64,000 nucleotides of DNA. Source: Anarhynchus alexandrinus (Eukaryota; Chordata; Aves; Charadriiformes; Charadriidae). A program made the translations under genes and the position numbers. Below the pieces are notes generated by a model. It was not told where the DNA came from and did no database searches. It was given only the letters and a program-made list of their open reading frames with translations. The stretch covers positions 4,524,200 through 4,588,199 of the forward strand of contig VUYV01000020.1 of the NCBI GenBank assembly GCA_008711295.1. The letters are read 5' to 3'. Below, in pieces: positions 49,936-61,500 of this stretch; within the stretch, counting starts at the first letter, position 1; every line of letters begins with the position of its first letter.

Positions 49936-52900
49936 TTTGGTGGGATGTGCTAAAAAATCCATGAAGCAGAGAAAACCTTCATATCTCACAGGAGACAGAC
50001 AAAGCTAAATTTCCACTGTGCCAAGCAGTCTTCAGCCAGCCTGAAGACCAGTGGCTAGCTGATCACGTGACAAGCAGTCAACCCAAAGAAAGAAGGAAAT
50101 GAATCTGTCCTCGTTCATACTTAGCATGAGCCCTTACACAGATCTCTGAAAGCACACCCACTGTGCATCAATAATAACAATGCTACTTCACTCTTTCGGT
50201 CTGAGGAGAAAAATTTTAAGTAACACGCTCCTGGCTCTGCAGAATAACCATCCACCACTAGGACAGTAACTCAGAAGCCACTGCCTGCAAGCCTGAGGTT
50301 CACTCTGCACAGCCAACTGAACCCCCTTCATATAGGAAGGATCGAGATGATTCCCAGTTGCTCGTCAGGGCCAGCCAGTCAGACCAGAGTCTCATAGCTG
50401 ACTCCAGATGCAGATGCCAGCAGAAAATAACTGACATGACTTGCTGGTCCCCAAATGCTGTGTACACACACATACAAGCTGCAAGGGTACATGAAGAGAG
50501 CTGACATGGTGACTTTGTTAGTGCCTAGTCCACAGTTCCCTTGTAAGCAAGCATAAGGTTAAATTATGTAGCAGCTAAACGCAGTTCTCTGTCACCAGAA
50601 CAGACTCCCATATGACTTCATTTTGTTGATCAACATTAAGGAAATGACAAACATATCTTAAGTACCTCTGCCCAGGACAAAAAGGAATATGCTAAGTACT
50701 ACATAAGTAATTTAACAACTTTTGTGGATTAGAACAGCAATTCTATTGCCTCCAAAGTTATTTGTGTCGACAGCAAAGCTGGAATGGAATCGCCACCCTT
50801 AAAGTGCTCAGTTTTCTTCAGCTACATGTTCCAGCCAGTTAATTTTTTAACACACCACAATTCAACTGTTTCATTCTGATAATACCTAGGGCCACTAATT
50901 AAGGGCTTACTTTGACTGGCAACGTGCAGACTTGTTCCAACCAGATGCTCCCTGCCCCAAGGAGCTTGCTTGCAAGTAAAGCTTAGAAAATAGACACCTA
51001 CACTTTAGGCACTACACAAATATGCAAGGGCACAAGAGTTGAAGAGGGATTTGGACGAAATGCATTTGTGTGAGAAACCCCTACCTCAAGTTGCGCAGAT
51101 GAACAAGATGTTTCATTTGTAGAGAGCTCACTGAGTCAGTGGGAGAGTACTTTTAAGGGCTCAATATCAGTACTCCATCACATAAACCCACACGCAACCC
51201 CACGATATGCATTTTAAAAGCTCCTTGAACAATTTGACTTATAGTTCAGGAAGGGCTTCTCAGGGCTACCAGTCCAAAGCTATGAAAGAAAATAATAAAA
51301 AACTGTACTAGACTGTAACACTGGACAACCAATGAAAAATTCAGGCCTTGAGTTACAGACCTCTCTCACTTTCCTCATGTGAAGCATTTCACTACAGTAT
51401 GGGACAACCCCCTGTTCTCACTCTTCTCTCTTGTCCCACAAAGTCTCCTCTGGAACAGACCCAGTTGCCAGCTGTTATCAAAGATGAGCCCTAACCTGTA
51501 GTCAGATCTGCTTTTGGCTCTCAATTTCTAACAGCCAGCCAAAACCTGGGGGGTTCTGAATCTGGCCTAATCTCTAGCAACTAACACCAGACCACTGAAA
51601 CAAGAGGTGGAACAACAGGCCGAGGCACAAGGCTCCAATTCACAATACTTTCTTGGATTTAGCCGCAGCAGCTGAAGGACTCTAAGCCAATGGGCTGGAC
51701 TATGAACCACAACAGCTCAGGAGTGGACACGCTGTAATTGAGCTGCCCCCGCTACAGGGGCACAAGCGTCCAGGGGGCAGACAGCAAGGTCAGCAGGATC
51801 AGTCTTCCAAGGTTAACACTAATTTGAACCCTAACTACCACGCTTCACAGCCCAGCCATCCTTACCAGAAATTGTTGGCAGCACACACCAACCCACCAGC
51901 AGGTGAAATGTCAGTCAGTCAATCTGTCCCTTCCCTCCCTGGTGACAGAGCAATAAAGGGACAGTAACTTCCTCAGCAACACCAGCACAAACCAGCAGAT
52001 CTCTTGAGCCAAAGCCCTCAGAGCAGCCTTAGTTGTCAACTGCCTAAAGGCCAACTTCAGTAGGGGATAAAAAAAGAAAAGGCCATTACGTCAGCACCCA
52101 AAGCTTGCTTATTTCCTGGATTCATTTACAAGAGGCAGTGGCAGTCTCTCCACTTCTCCACGTGAAGGAACGCTAGGAAGACCTATCACAGCCACACTAA
52201 ACCAATTCAGGACACATGGTACCAAAATAAGATCTTCACAGTGAGCAGAAGTTTCATCCTGAAAAAGATTCCCAAAGTTTGGATGCCAATCCAAGACTGG
52301 TCAAATCTCCCAAGCTTACAAAAATGAGCTGACAATCTACCCAAGGTCAGTCTCCCAAGACTTTGCCTAATGGCAGTACTGTTGCAAGCTAGAAATACAA
52401 CAGCAGCTTGTTTTCCCTTGAATTTGGGAACTTCCAACAAAGGTCAAAGTGCAAAAGCAAGTGGGTATGAAGGAGAAGAGCAGCTAAGCACACTGTTTTT
52501 AAAGCTTGGTTTGGGTGATGGATGTAGATCAGTTCTTATTCTATCCAAATTAGTTGTTCATTCTCCATTTACACTACTACAGACATGATTCTATGCTCAC
52601 ACCTAATTTTTCACTAAGTTTCAATGACACTGGGCTGGACCTTTTAAATAATGCACATACAATACATGCTAGTATATGTATAGACCTGCATGGGCACAGT
52701 CCAATGTGAGGAATTTGAGAAGGCAGAAGCCCAGTCTGTGCCTGGCAGCCCCACATCATCTGAGGGCAGTAGAGGGAGATGGTACAGGATACTTGACATC
52801 GTCACAAGGTGCATGCACAGTGCAAACACAGGAAGCTCCCACACAGCTCACTACTTGTGACACCCGTCCCGAGTCCACACCTGCAAGGAGATCTGGCCCA

Positions 52901-54541
52901 ACACCCAAGACAGAGCACTGCACACTCTGTTAAGCAATTAGTATGCTGGCATGAAGCTCAATCAAGACCAGGCAGCTGCACGTGGTCCCCAAAGGCCTAC
53001 AAAACATATATAAACCCAGAGTTTGAAAGTCTGGCTTGCTGCCCGTACACATGTATACCAGTCATTGTACCACTCCCCATGGCAGGCTGCAACACTACCT
53101 CTGATGGTCTATGCATTAGCCTTGCAAGAAACAGTGCAAGCTTAAGTCTCTTCCCTATTGAGCCTGCAAAAATGCAGGCCACCTGTTTGCAGCATGAAAC
53201 CTTGGCACTAATATGAACAAAATGGCTGCAGATACCCACTCCTGCAGGTTTTCCTGCATGCCTCCAAGCATCCTGAAAGCTATATATACCCCTGAGAGCT
53301 CCTTCCAAAGGTTCTCATGGTTTCACAACCTGAGGCACCAAGAGACAAACAATAAAGCTAAAGGAGGCAATCACAACCACAAGGCCCAGAAACAGTGTTC
53401 AAAAGAATCCCCCACTGCCTCTGCAGAGATACTCTGAACTGAATTCATCCACCATGACCTAAAGCATTGCCCTTATTTATTTCCAAAAATAAAATCTACT
53501 CCCGCCTCCCCCAAGAACAACAGAATGTGCAATCCTTGCAGGAAGAAGCGCACAGACACAGCAAACTTTGAGGAAACATCAGCACTGTTTCTAACAAAGT
53601 TGCCATCAGCCTGCCTAGAATGACTGCGCAGAAGTGCAGCCACACGGCAATCCGCCTCTGTGTAACACATACAAAAGACTCCACTAGAGTCTGGTATACG
53701 GATCCCCAGCCCCCAACTTGGGCAACAAGGGCTGCTACTTTTCCCAGATCCTTTCTTTGATTTGGGGCCAGGCGCTACACTTCCCACAGTACTGATACCG
53801 ATCCAGAGTTACTCTGCTGATTTCAGGGGGTACCCCTTAGTTCACAACACTTTTGCCAAATCAGGATCTGGTAATTTTTTATAAGTAACTCATCATAACT
53901 CCATTTTTATCCCACTGCATACGGCTCAAAAATTCCTCCTTGCATTTGGCAGGAAGGGCTTAGATATTCCTTATCGTGAATCTGTGATCCTCTTTTTTCT
54001 TTTGAGCACTAAGAAAGGATGTAAGCAGTGTTCAGAAAGCTGTGGATCAATGCAGTAAGCATGACTGCAAACTTCAGCTCAGATTCCAGCCTCCAGGACC
54101 AGAAGGGAGAGAAATGCAAATAATGAGCTGAAAGGCATTTTAGGCAAATCATGTTTGTACAGTACCTAGCACATGGGGGTTCTAGCCTAGCGAAGGCTGG
54201 GAGACTACAGATTGCACGCATACAAAGGTAACTGGAGAGGCAAACGCCTATATCGCTAAATGCGAACCCCGTTAAAAGTAAATACTTCTAAAGAACAGAT
54301 AGATACTTCTGCCTTTATCCACCTTTTCTGTATTACCTATTGAATTGTGCAGGTAACTGAGAGCAAAGGAACAGTAGTTCAGTAACAGGAATACAGCCTA
54401 GGCCAGTTCCTACTGAGCACACTGGCTGAGAGGAAACTGGCCCAGCATAATAAACGCTGCGAGTTACTAGCTTCTCAAGGCCCCGTTATTAGTTACCTGA
54501 AGGGTGCAAAAAGCAACTGAGACACAACCGACTGTTCTTAC

Positions 54542-54610
54542 CTTTAGCTGGAAAGGTTGAATTTCATTCAAACTCTGGTTCCTGAGCTTTTTGGTGAGGA
54601 TCTTCAGCAT
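54542..54610 (-). CDS. Coding exon 1 of an uncharacterised FAM53-like protein
   Basis: This exon encodes the first 23 residues, beginning MLKILTKKLRNQSLNEIQ. The ATG at 54610-54608 sits in a good Kozak setting (ACC before it). An in-frame ATG 15 codons upstream has T at -3, so I prefer the downstream one. The exon ends CTAAAG and is followed by GTAAGA, a strong donor, in phase 0. It lies at the edge of a CpG island, as expected for a first exon of a broadly expressed gene. From memory, FAM53 proteins start with a similar M-x-x-L-I-T-x-x-L-x-x-Q-S/T-L pattern, which is the first of two reasons for the label. The assignment rests on splice phase agreement with the next three exons and on recalled similarity, not on a search. 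Confidence 0.75.
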
Positions 54611-55160
54611 GGTACAAATCCGAGGAGCCAAGAAAGGGTTAAGCATATACACACGCACGCATCTACATCTGCCGAGCCGCTGCTGCTACGCCTGGAGGAG
54701 CTCCGCAGAGCTTGCATCCAGCACCCCCAGGTACACGGCGGCGGGGGTCGGGGGGAAGCAAGGCTCCGGACAGCCCGCTTCCAACTGTGCCCCTCTCTCC
54801 TCCGCCACCGCACTCTGTCCTACAGCCCTCCGCGGGGACAGGGAGAGGGAATCTCTTTCCAAAGCCTAAAGAAAAAAATAAATACCAAACTTCCTTTGCT
54901 TTCCAACCCCCTCCCCGGTTACGCTTCAGAAAGGAGGGAGGTACCAGCTGGCAGCGTGCTGCAAGGGACAAGAGACATTCGGTGTTTATTGCGGGACGGC
55001 AGAGCTCCCTAGCCGAGGCCCCGGGCTCCGTTCACGGCAGCGCTCCCGCCTGCCCCCGTCAGCCCCGACGCCGGCGGCCGCAGGCAGACATCGGGCATCG
55101 CGCCCCGCTGCCGCCGGGCTCCCGCACCGCGCCGGGCTCCCGCACCGCCCCGGGCTCCCG
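54611..55160 (-). promoter_or_regulatory. Probable 5' UTR and core promoter in a CpG island
   Basis: The DNA just upstream of the first coding exon turns GC- and CpG-rich from about 54,660 onward, unlike the rest of the window. No TATA box stands out, fitting a dispersed CpG-island promoter for the minus-strand gene. The transcription start is not visible. It probably lies between the start codon and the CCAAT/GC-box cluster at 55,231-55,275. Open frames in both strands here are a by-product of low stop-codon frequency in GC-rich sequence. Confidence 0.6.
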
Positions 55161-55166
55161 CACCGC
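55113..55166. repeat. Three tandem copies of an 18-bp GC-rich unit
   Basis: The unit GCCGGGCTCCCGCACCGC occurs at 55,113-55,130 and 55,131-55,148, then with one mismatch at 55,149-55,166. It lies in the presumed 5' UTR/promoter. High identity between units suggests a recent expansion and likely length polymorphism. Confidence 0.9.
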
Positions 55167-55230
55167 CGCGACCGCCCCGCGCCCTGCCCGCGACGGGAAA
55201 CTTGTAACAAACGGCGCGGCAGCCGCGGCG

Positions 55231-55275
55231 CCCATTGGCCGGACGGGGCGGGACGGGGCGGGGCGGGGCGGGGCC
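55231..55275 (-). promoter_or_regulatory. Inverted CCAAT box plus GC-box (Sp1-type) cluster
   Basis: On the minus strand an array of CCCCGCCCC units (plus-strand GGGGCGGGG, 55,241-55,275) is followed by GGCCAATGGG (plus-strand ATTGG at 55,234-55,238). The CCAAT orientation and distance suit transcription of the minus-strand gene starting one or two hundred bases downstream. Sp1/KLF and NF-Y are the factors known to bind such sites. Occupancy is inference. The same array could also drive a divergent plus-strand transcript. Confidence 0.6.
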
Positions 55276-55506
55276 TCCGCTTAAAGGGGCCCCGCCGGCG
55301 TGACCGCTGGTTGCCTGCTCCTCCGGCCCGGAGCTGCCCGCGGGCCCGGGGCCCGAACCCCGAACCGGAGCAGGCCCGCTGCCGCCGGCCCGTCCCAGGC
55401 GGCGTTCCCTGGGTCCCCGACCCGAGCGGGCTCTGCTCGGGACGTAGCAGACTGATAACTGCTTGTGCTGTACCGCATCCTGGCTCGCACCGGGAGGGTG
55501 AGGGGA

Positions 55507-55530
55507 TGCCCTGCCCTGCCCTGCCCTGTC
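55507..55530. repeat. CCCTG pentamer microsatellite
   Basis: About four uninterrupted copies of a CCTGC/CCCTG pentamer at the upstream edge of the CpG island. It is a simple tandem repeat with no further feature. Confidence 0.8.
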
Positions 55531-55559
55531 CCCCGAGCCGGGGCACAGATCCGCAGGGA

Positions 55560-58500
55560 GGATTCCTGTATCCCCTCGCGAGTCCCTTGAGCCACCCGGG
55601 GAGCTTGCAAAGGGCCTACAGCCGCAGGGAAACTCGCCACCGCTTTTCCTCGCAGCACATGCAAGCGCCGGGCCAGGATGGCACCGGGTCCTGCTGCACC
55701 GGCTGCCCTCAGGCACCAGCAAGGTGCTCCATTTTCGTGGCCCGTCCTCCAGCACCTCCCTGGCAACACAGCCAGGACAGTTATCAGGGACAGACTGACT
55801 GACGGGCTCCCTGCCACTCTGAACCCACAGGAAGCCATGGACAGGTTTGCCAGCAGTAACAACAAAGGGCTTTCACCCGCTGCCAACTCCGTGCCAGCGA
55901 TAAACTCCCTGTGTCTGGGTGAAAGGTCCCTTTTGGCCATTACCAGTCCCTTGGGGCCAGCAGTGCCTTTTGTCCTAACCTTCCTCCCAGCACAAGTTTG
56001 GAAGCGTTGAGGAGGTCTCTGCTTGTGTACAAATTCCAGAGGAGCATAGGCTGCTTAATGTATTGGTTCCCTGTTCTCAGCCAGCACACCCGTAACAAGA
56101 TAAGGAAAGAGCACTCAAAATGCTGACTGCGGAAAAGAAAGAGAACATCTTCGCTGCAGGGGAAAGGGGCTCAGTGCAGCTCTAGTTGGTCAAAGTGATT
56201 TTCTTGAAGGAGTACAACAGGCACAGAGCACGAGCCAGGAAACAAAATTTCTGCTTTTCAGATAGTGCCTTCTTAGAAGATGCCTGCAGTAGGAAACTAT
56301 CTCATCTGTTAAACCATACTTGCTCTGTGATTTCTGCGTTCACACCGTGGACTTATTTTCACCTGTTTTTCCCCCAGGTCCCACCAAATTGAAATCACCA
56401 TCCAATCTTATGACTCTAAGCCACCACACGTTGTTATAGGTACTTCTGGTTTCCTTATTGCACGAACACAGGAAAACAGGGACTCGTGCACATTAGCAGA
56501 TGGCTCGTCTAGCATCCTGCCTCCAACAGGAGAGAGTAAAATGGCAGACAAAAGCAGAAATCCTCTCTATAGATATGTAATAATACATCTAATGTTAGGT
56601 AAGAATTACTCCTGATCCCTAACTGATAATCAAGGTACATCCCAAAGCCCAACAACTGAGAATCTTTTATCATTTTCTTACCCTAGTGAATGTTGCTTAA
56701 GAAGATTAATTTTTTCATGTAAAGCCAAATTCCCCAGGCCTTTATTCATTCCTTATTCCGGCACTGGAGCTGCTGGCTTTCCACGTCATGGTCTGTAAGA
56801 GATGACCCATAAACCACAGTCAGCTTAAACTACTGGGTATGATCGCTTTCCCATATTTGAGCTCTCCGGGTTCAAGCATTGGGACAGGCACATGACAGGG
56901 ACCACTTGTTTATCTCAGGACAGATGAAGCTGGAAAAGCTCCCCGAAACAGAGAAGATCAGAACCTCCCACCCCACCTGCAACACCTCACAGCCTGAGTT
57001 TACACCACCCCACTAAGGTGCAAAACAGCAGTGGTGCAACCAGCCTGGTGGTAGGTTCGTGCTCGGCTGCCTGACCTGCTCCAGGGCCAGTGCTGCTGAC
57101 GACAAGCAGAAAAAGCAAGTGCTGATGAGGCTTTGTCACGGCACCTGGGATGTGAGAGAAACCAGTACTATAATGCCTTATATGAACTCTGCTTCTGCAA
57201 CTTTTGCCTATATATGTTTCAGCAGATGCCATCAGAGCAGCTATTTCTTTCTTGCTTTGTGTTTCACATAACCAGAATAGCCAGGAACATCAGGCACACC
57301 CAGGCATTTTGGAGGTCAAGTTCTGCACACCTGCTCCTAGTGTTTTCTCATTTTAAGTGTCCAGGAGCATCTCCGTGTTCCAGCAGGCTCAGGAGACACT
57401 CACACTCCGAAGTTCCTCTCCAGCTAACCTTGCGCCTCGCACTAGTAAAGTACCATAGCCCCTCTCTTGCTCCACAACTGCAATGCCAAGAGCAACTGAT
57501 TGACAGATCACAAGCTCTCCATTGATCCGCAGCATCCAGCATCTCCTCTGAATGAGGCACGGTGACACACTGCTGCAACCAGTGATAAGCAATTTCGCAG
57601 AGCCCCAGAGGAAAAGGAACCCTTGCAAAAAGCAGAGCTGCAACCTGCTGCTGCAACTCTTCTGTGATCTTTACGTGATCCTTGACCCAAGCATGAGGCT
57701 TGACATGCTAGATGGATTCCCAGTAGATGACAAGTCTTCCTGCTGCATCATATACTGGAAAGAAAGCTGCCTGAGAGTTCTGGACATGTTGTTCCTCCAC
57801 ATGCATGCAGGCTGCAGAACATTACCAAGTAACTGCTATCCAAGGACAGCAAAATGTTTTCCAGGGCTAAGTAATAGTACTATTCCCAAAGGAAAAAACT
57901 AAGACAGGGGAAGGGTTACTTGACTTTCTGAAGGTCACTGAGGAAAGCTGTGGAAGATCCAAGAATAGAAGCGGTATCTCCTGGCCCCTAGCCGTATGCT
58001 CCCAGACTGCCCCAGACTGTAATCTAGCCTGTTACTAGATCACACTGCTGGAGCTATGCAAAATTCAGTGGTTTCACTTCCCAAGCATCTCATGTGATCG
58101 CTTTGCTTTGGTTTTGGCTCCTGTGGGTTTCTCACCCCTGGAGTTTTGATCTGCCTACTGGGTTCAAACCAAATCCAAATCTCAAACCTAGTCAAAGAGG
58201 CCAAGTTTCCTCTGGTCACATGATAAAAACATGAAAAACGCATTGCATAACATTTATGGTAAGCCCACACGCCTGCTCCAGCATCGCTTGAAGGTCTCTT
58301 TAAATTCCTCATGGCCAGACCAGGAGCAGAAGGGAGGCAAGTGGCAAGCTCCCCCTGCAAGAACACATGGTATTGCGGTGACAGGGAGAGGTCAGGGGAC
58401 TGTGAGCTGAGCCAGGATCCTGGCTCACTTCCATGATACCCACATGTTCCTGCCTGCTGCTGCCATTGGGAAGACATCCCTGGAGAATTGCCTTAGCTCC

Positions 58501-61500
58501 TGGTGTGCCACATCTTATTTTCCTTCAGAGGCATTCCTTTATGGGAATCCTGGCCAAACAGTACAATAGGGGAGACAGGCAGGAGAGGTGAATACAATGC
58601 AGTGAGGATTAGTTTAATGCACAGATTCCCTCTGAGCTGTGTTTCCCTTTGTGCCCAGAGGACAACCTAAACCTTCTGCAGCTTATCCTGCCCAGGGTGT
58701 ACCACTGACACTGCAAGATATAAGAACAGGAATTTGTGTGGGTGCAGAAGGCCCCATTAGGCAGGCCTGGCCAAGCCTTCTCAAAAGAAAAGAGATTCTA
58801 TTTTCACCCTTTGAAGTCACCGGGGGATTTGCTCGGCCCACCTTGCACACTGAACTGCTCTTCAGCCTCCTTTTCCCGCACACTGTGCCATAGCAGGATC
58901 ATGCTGCATCTGTGCAGATGCTGATCTGAACATCCCGATGTTAAAGGCACAAAAACCAGCCAGGGAAGAGGTTTCAAGTGCCATCTATTGGGGATCTCCC
59001 CTCATTACACCAAGGGATACAGAAGGATGAGCTGGAAAAACCCCATCCGTTCCCTTTCGCTTATGACCCTAAATGGTTGATGTCTGAGACAGACACTGGA
59101 GCTACAGCCAGTGCCAGGCATGGAAGGAGCATCTGTCTGCCAAGGGTAATGCTAAAAACAAAGCAGAAGCAGGATGAAAGCTGAGCCTAGAGCTTGCTTG
59201 GAAGGAAACGTGGGCCCAAAGCCAGGCACATCTTGAATGGTGCCACAGAGCAGGGCCATCCACCAGCTGTCTCAGCCACAGTCCAATGTATGTAGGTAAA
59301 AAACAGGGGAGAAGGACAGTCCACAAAAATAATGAGAATTGTTCCCAGAACAGTACAACTGACAAAAGAGGCCGGCTACAGTGTTCAGCACAGCAAAGGG
59401 CACTGAGTTCTGCCCCTGAGCTAGCCACCAATCATTTATGGCAGTTACCACAGGGTATTTCTCCTCTTGGTGTGTGAATTGCTGAGCCAGTGGGCTCCTC
59501 CAGAAAGGATTATCTCTGCCTCTGCCTCTGTGCAATGTTTGCCCTGACACAGGCCAACCTGAGCTGAGCCCCCACCATGCAAACTGTAAACACCCCGCAA
59601 CCCAGCTGCAGGGATGAAGTTGCAGTGCACACAAGTGGTCTCTGAGCTCTGGCCATGTGAGCTTTATACCAGGAGCGTGGGGCAGGCAGTTGGGAAACAT
59701 CCCATGTGTGGTCACAAAGGAGCCCTTCACTAAGGCTACAGGCACCCAAAGGTGGGACCGGGCCACCGTTATCTTAACAGCTACAAACTGTCCCAGAACT
59801 GAGCCAGCTGCTGTCATGCAAACACTTCAGACATTCAGGGAGTATCAGGAAGGCTGGTCAGAGACGGCTGAGACTGACAGCTATCTGTTCTCTTCTAGAT
59901 ACATCTCTTTTAGGCACAACTGAGCAATGACCTACCTAGGATTCATGTTCTGCAGATGCAGTTTTTGACTGGCATGAAAAGAAGAAAAGAGGCAGAAGAG
60001 AAATTGAAAAGCATTCAGAAATTACTGATCCCTGCTATTTGATAGAGAAACAATGACCGTGCCAGCATAGGCCATGTGACAGCAGTAAGGAAAAGAGATC
60101 CTCTTAACAGCACTGCTGGGCAGCCCCATCTCTGTTACAACTCCCTTGCTGCCCATTCTCCCCCTGCAAATTGCTAAGGCCAACTGGAAAGTCAGCATGT
60201 GGCTAATACACCGAGAACCAGGGAGAGCAGGATTACCACGGCTGTTTACACCATGCTTCTCTAGCTGGTACTCCAGACATTTGTTCCTCTGCAAATGGGC
60301 TTGGAAGGGGCCCCACAACACCCACTTGGTAATGGGCTGCTTGGAAAGCACTCACAGGGCCAGCAGTTTAGCTTGGCCAGCCAGAAGCTCCAGGATAGCA
60401 GGGCAGCCTGGCTCCTCAGAAACACAAGCAAAGAGAAGTGATGATTTCTGCTTTAAGAAGCTTCTTACCTCTAACCCCTGGAGAAGAGGAATCATCTCAT
60501 CTGGCTAAAGGATCTCTGACCTTCTTTCCTTCAAATACAGTCACTGCAACTCACTCATGTCTTTTCCTTTTCAAATGCCTTCATGATAACCAGGACACAG
60601 TCCTTATCTGGGATCATACAGTAGTTCTGAGCTGTGCCATGTAGCTAGCCAGGAGCAACAGTCAGTCCAAAGATGAAAGAAACATCCAGTCTATACATCC
60701 TACCGCCACAGCTCAACAGCTGCCTCAGATTTGAGGTCTTTAGGTCAAAGACAAGAAACTTCAAACTACAATGCTTAGAAGGGCAGCATCACAGAGAAAG
60801 GGCCTAGGTTCCTGTGAAAGCAGGAAACTTCTTAAGCAAAAGTGCTAGGAAATGAGCACGCACAGTCTCTGCAGAGGAAGGGAGAAAATATTATTGTGGT
60901 TGCTAGTTTGATGGGGGGGAATTCCTTTCTGGAACTTCCTGGCTGTCCAGACAGCCTCTGGGCTTATCCCAAGTGTATAAATAAAATACAGCTTTCAACA
61001 TCAAAGAGGTTTCCCAGTTCCTCTTGTTGGGCACCCCATCTAGGTCTGTATTTGTGAGCAGTTTCAGTGCTTCTAAGGTTAGTATCACCAGGGAAAGAAA
61101 TTCCAGGAAGAATTTCCAGGAGGTGCAAGTTTGAACTTGCTGCCTTGCAGCTCATCGCTACTGTGGGCATGGTGCATGGATGAGGAGAGCAACAGCCAGG
61201 CTGCACCCATGCTGTACCCTGGTTGGGCCAGCCTGGGGGACTCCTGGCCACAATGCCTCACTGCGAGCCTGGCCAGACCCCTCAAATTGCCATCAGATGA
61301 TCATCAGATGAAAACATCAGCCAGGCACTGGGGATGTTTTACAGAACTGCTAGGACTCCCATCAGCCTGCCTGCGCCCCATCTCCAGCTGCTGCCAGGCT
61401 CCAGTTCATCATTGGGGAGAGAAGACAGTGTGTCAACCTGCACTACTGAGCTGCTCTTAGCATGGCAGGGAAGGCTGGGGAGAGGAGCACGAGTACTGCC

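Larger units (their letters stand above)
35484..54541 (-). other. Intron 1 of the FAM53-like gene, about 19 kb
   Basis: GTAAGA donor next to the first coding exon and CCCCCTAG acceptor before exon 2. It holds the CR1 and L3-like repeats listed separately, a poly-C tract and a hairpin. Long open frames (for example 193 codons at 48,141-48,722 minus) have no recognisable motif or splice context. Confidence 0.65.

Noticed and set aside
54712..55940. Long open frames on both strands (190, 163, 186, 248 and 219 codons)
   Set aside because: They overlap each other in the CpG island, where stop codons are rare. Translations are low-complexity G/A/R/P repeats, partly caused by the 18-bp triplication, with no family motif.
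59272..59817. 181-codon minus-strand frame
   Set aside because: No recognisable domain, no CpG island, no paired splice context. Length is compatible with chance over 64 kb in six frames.
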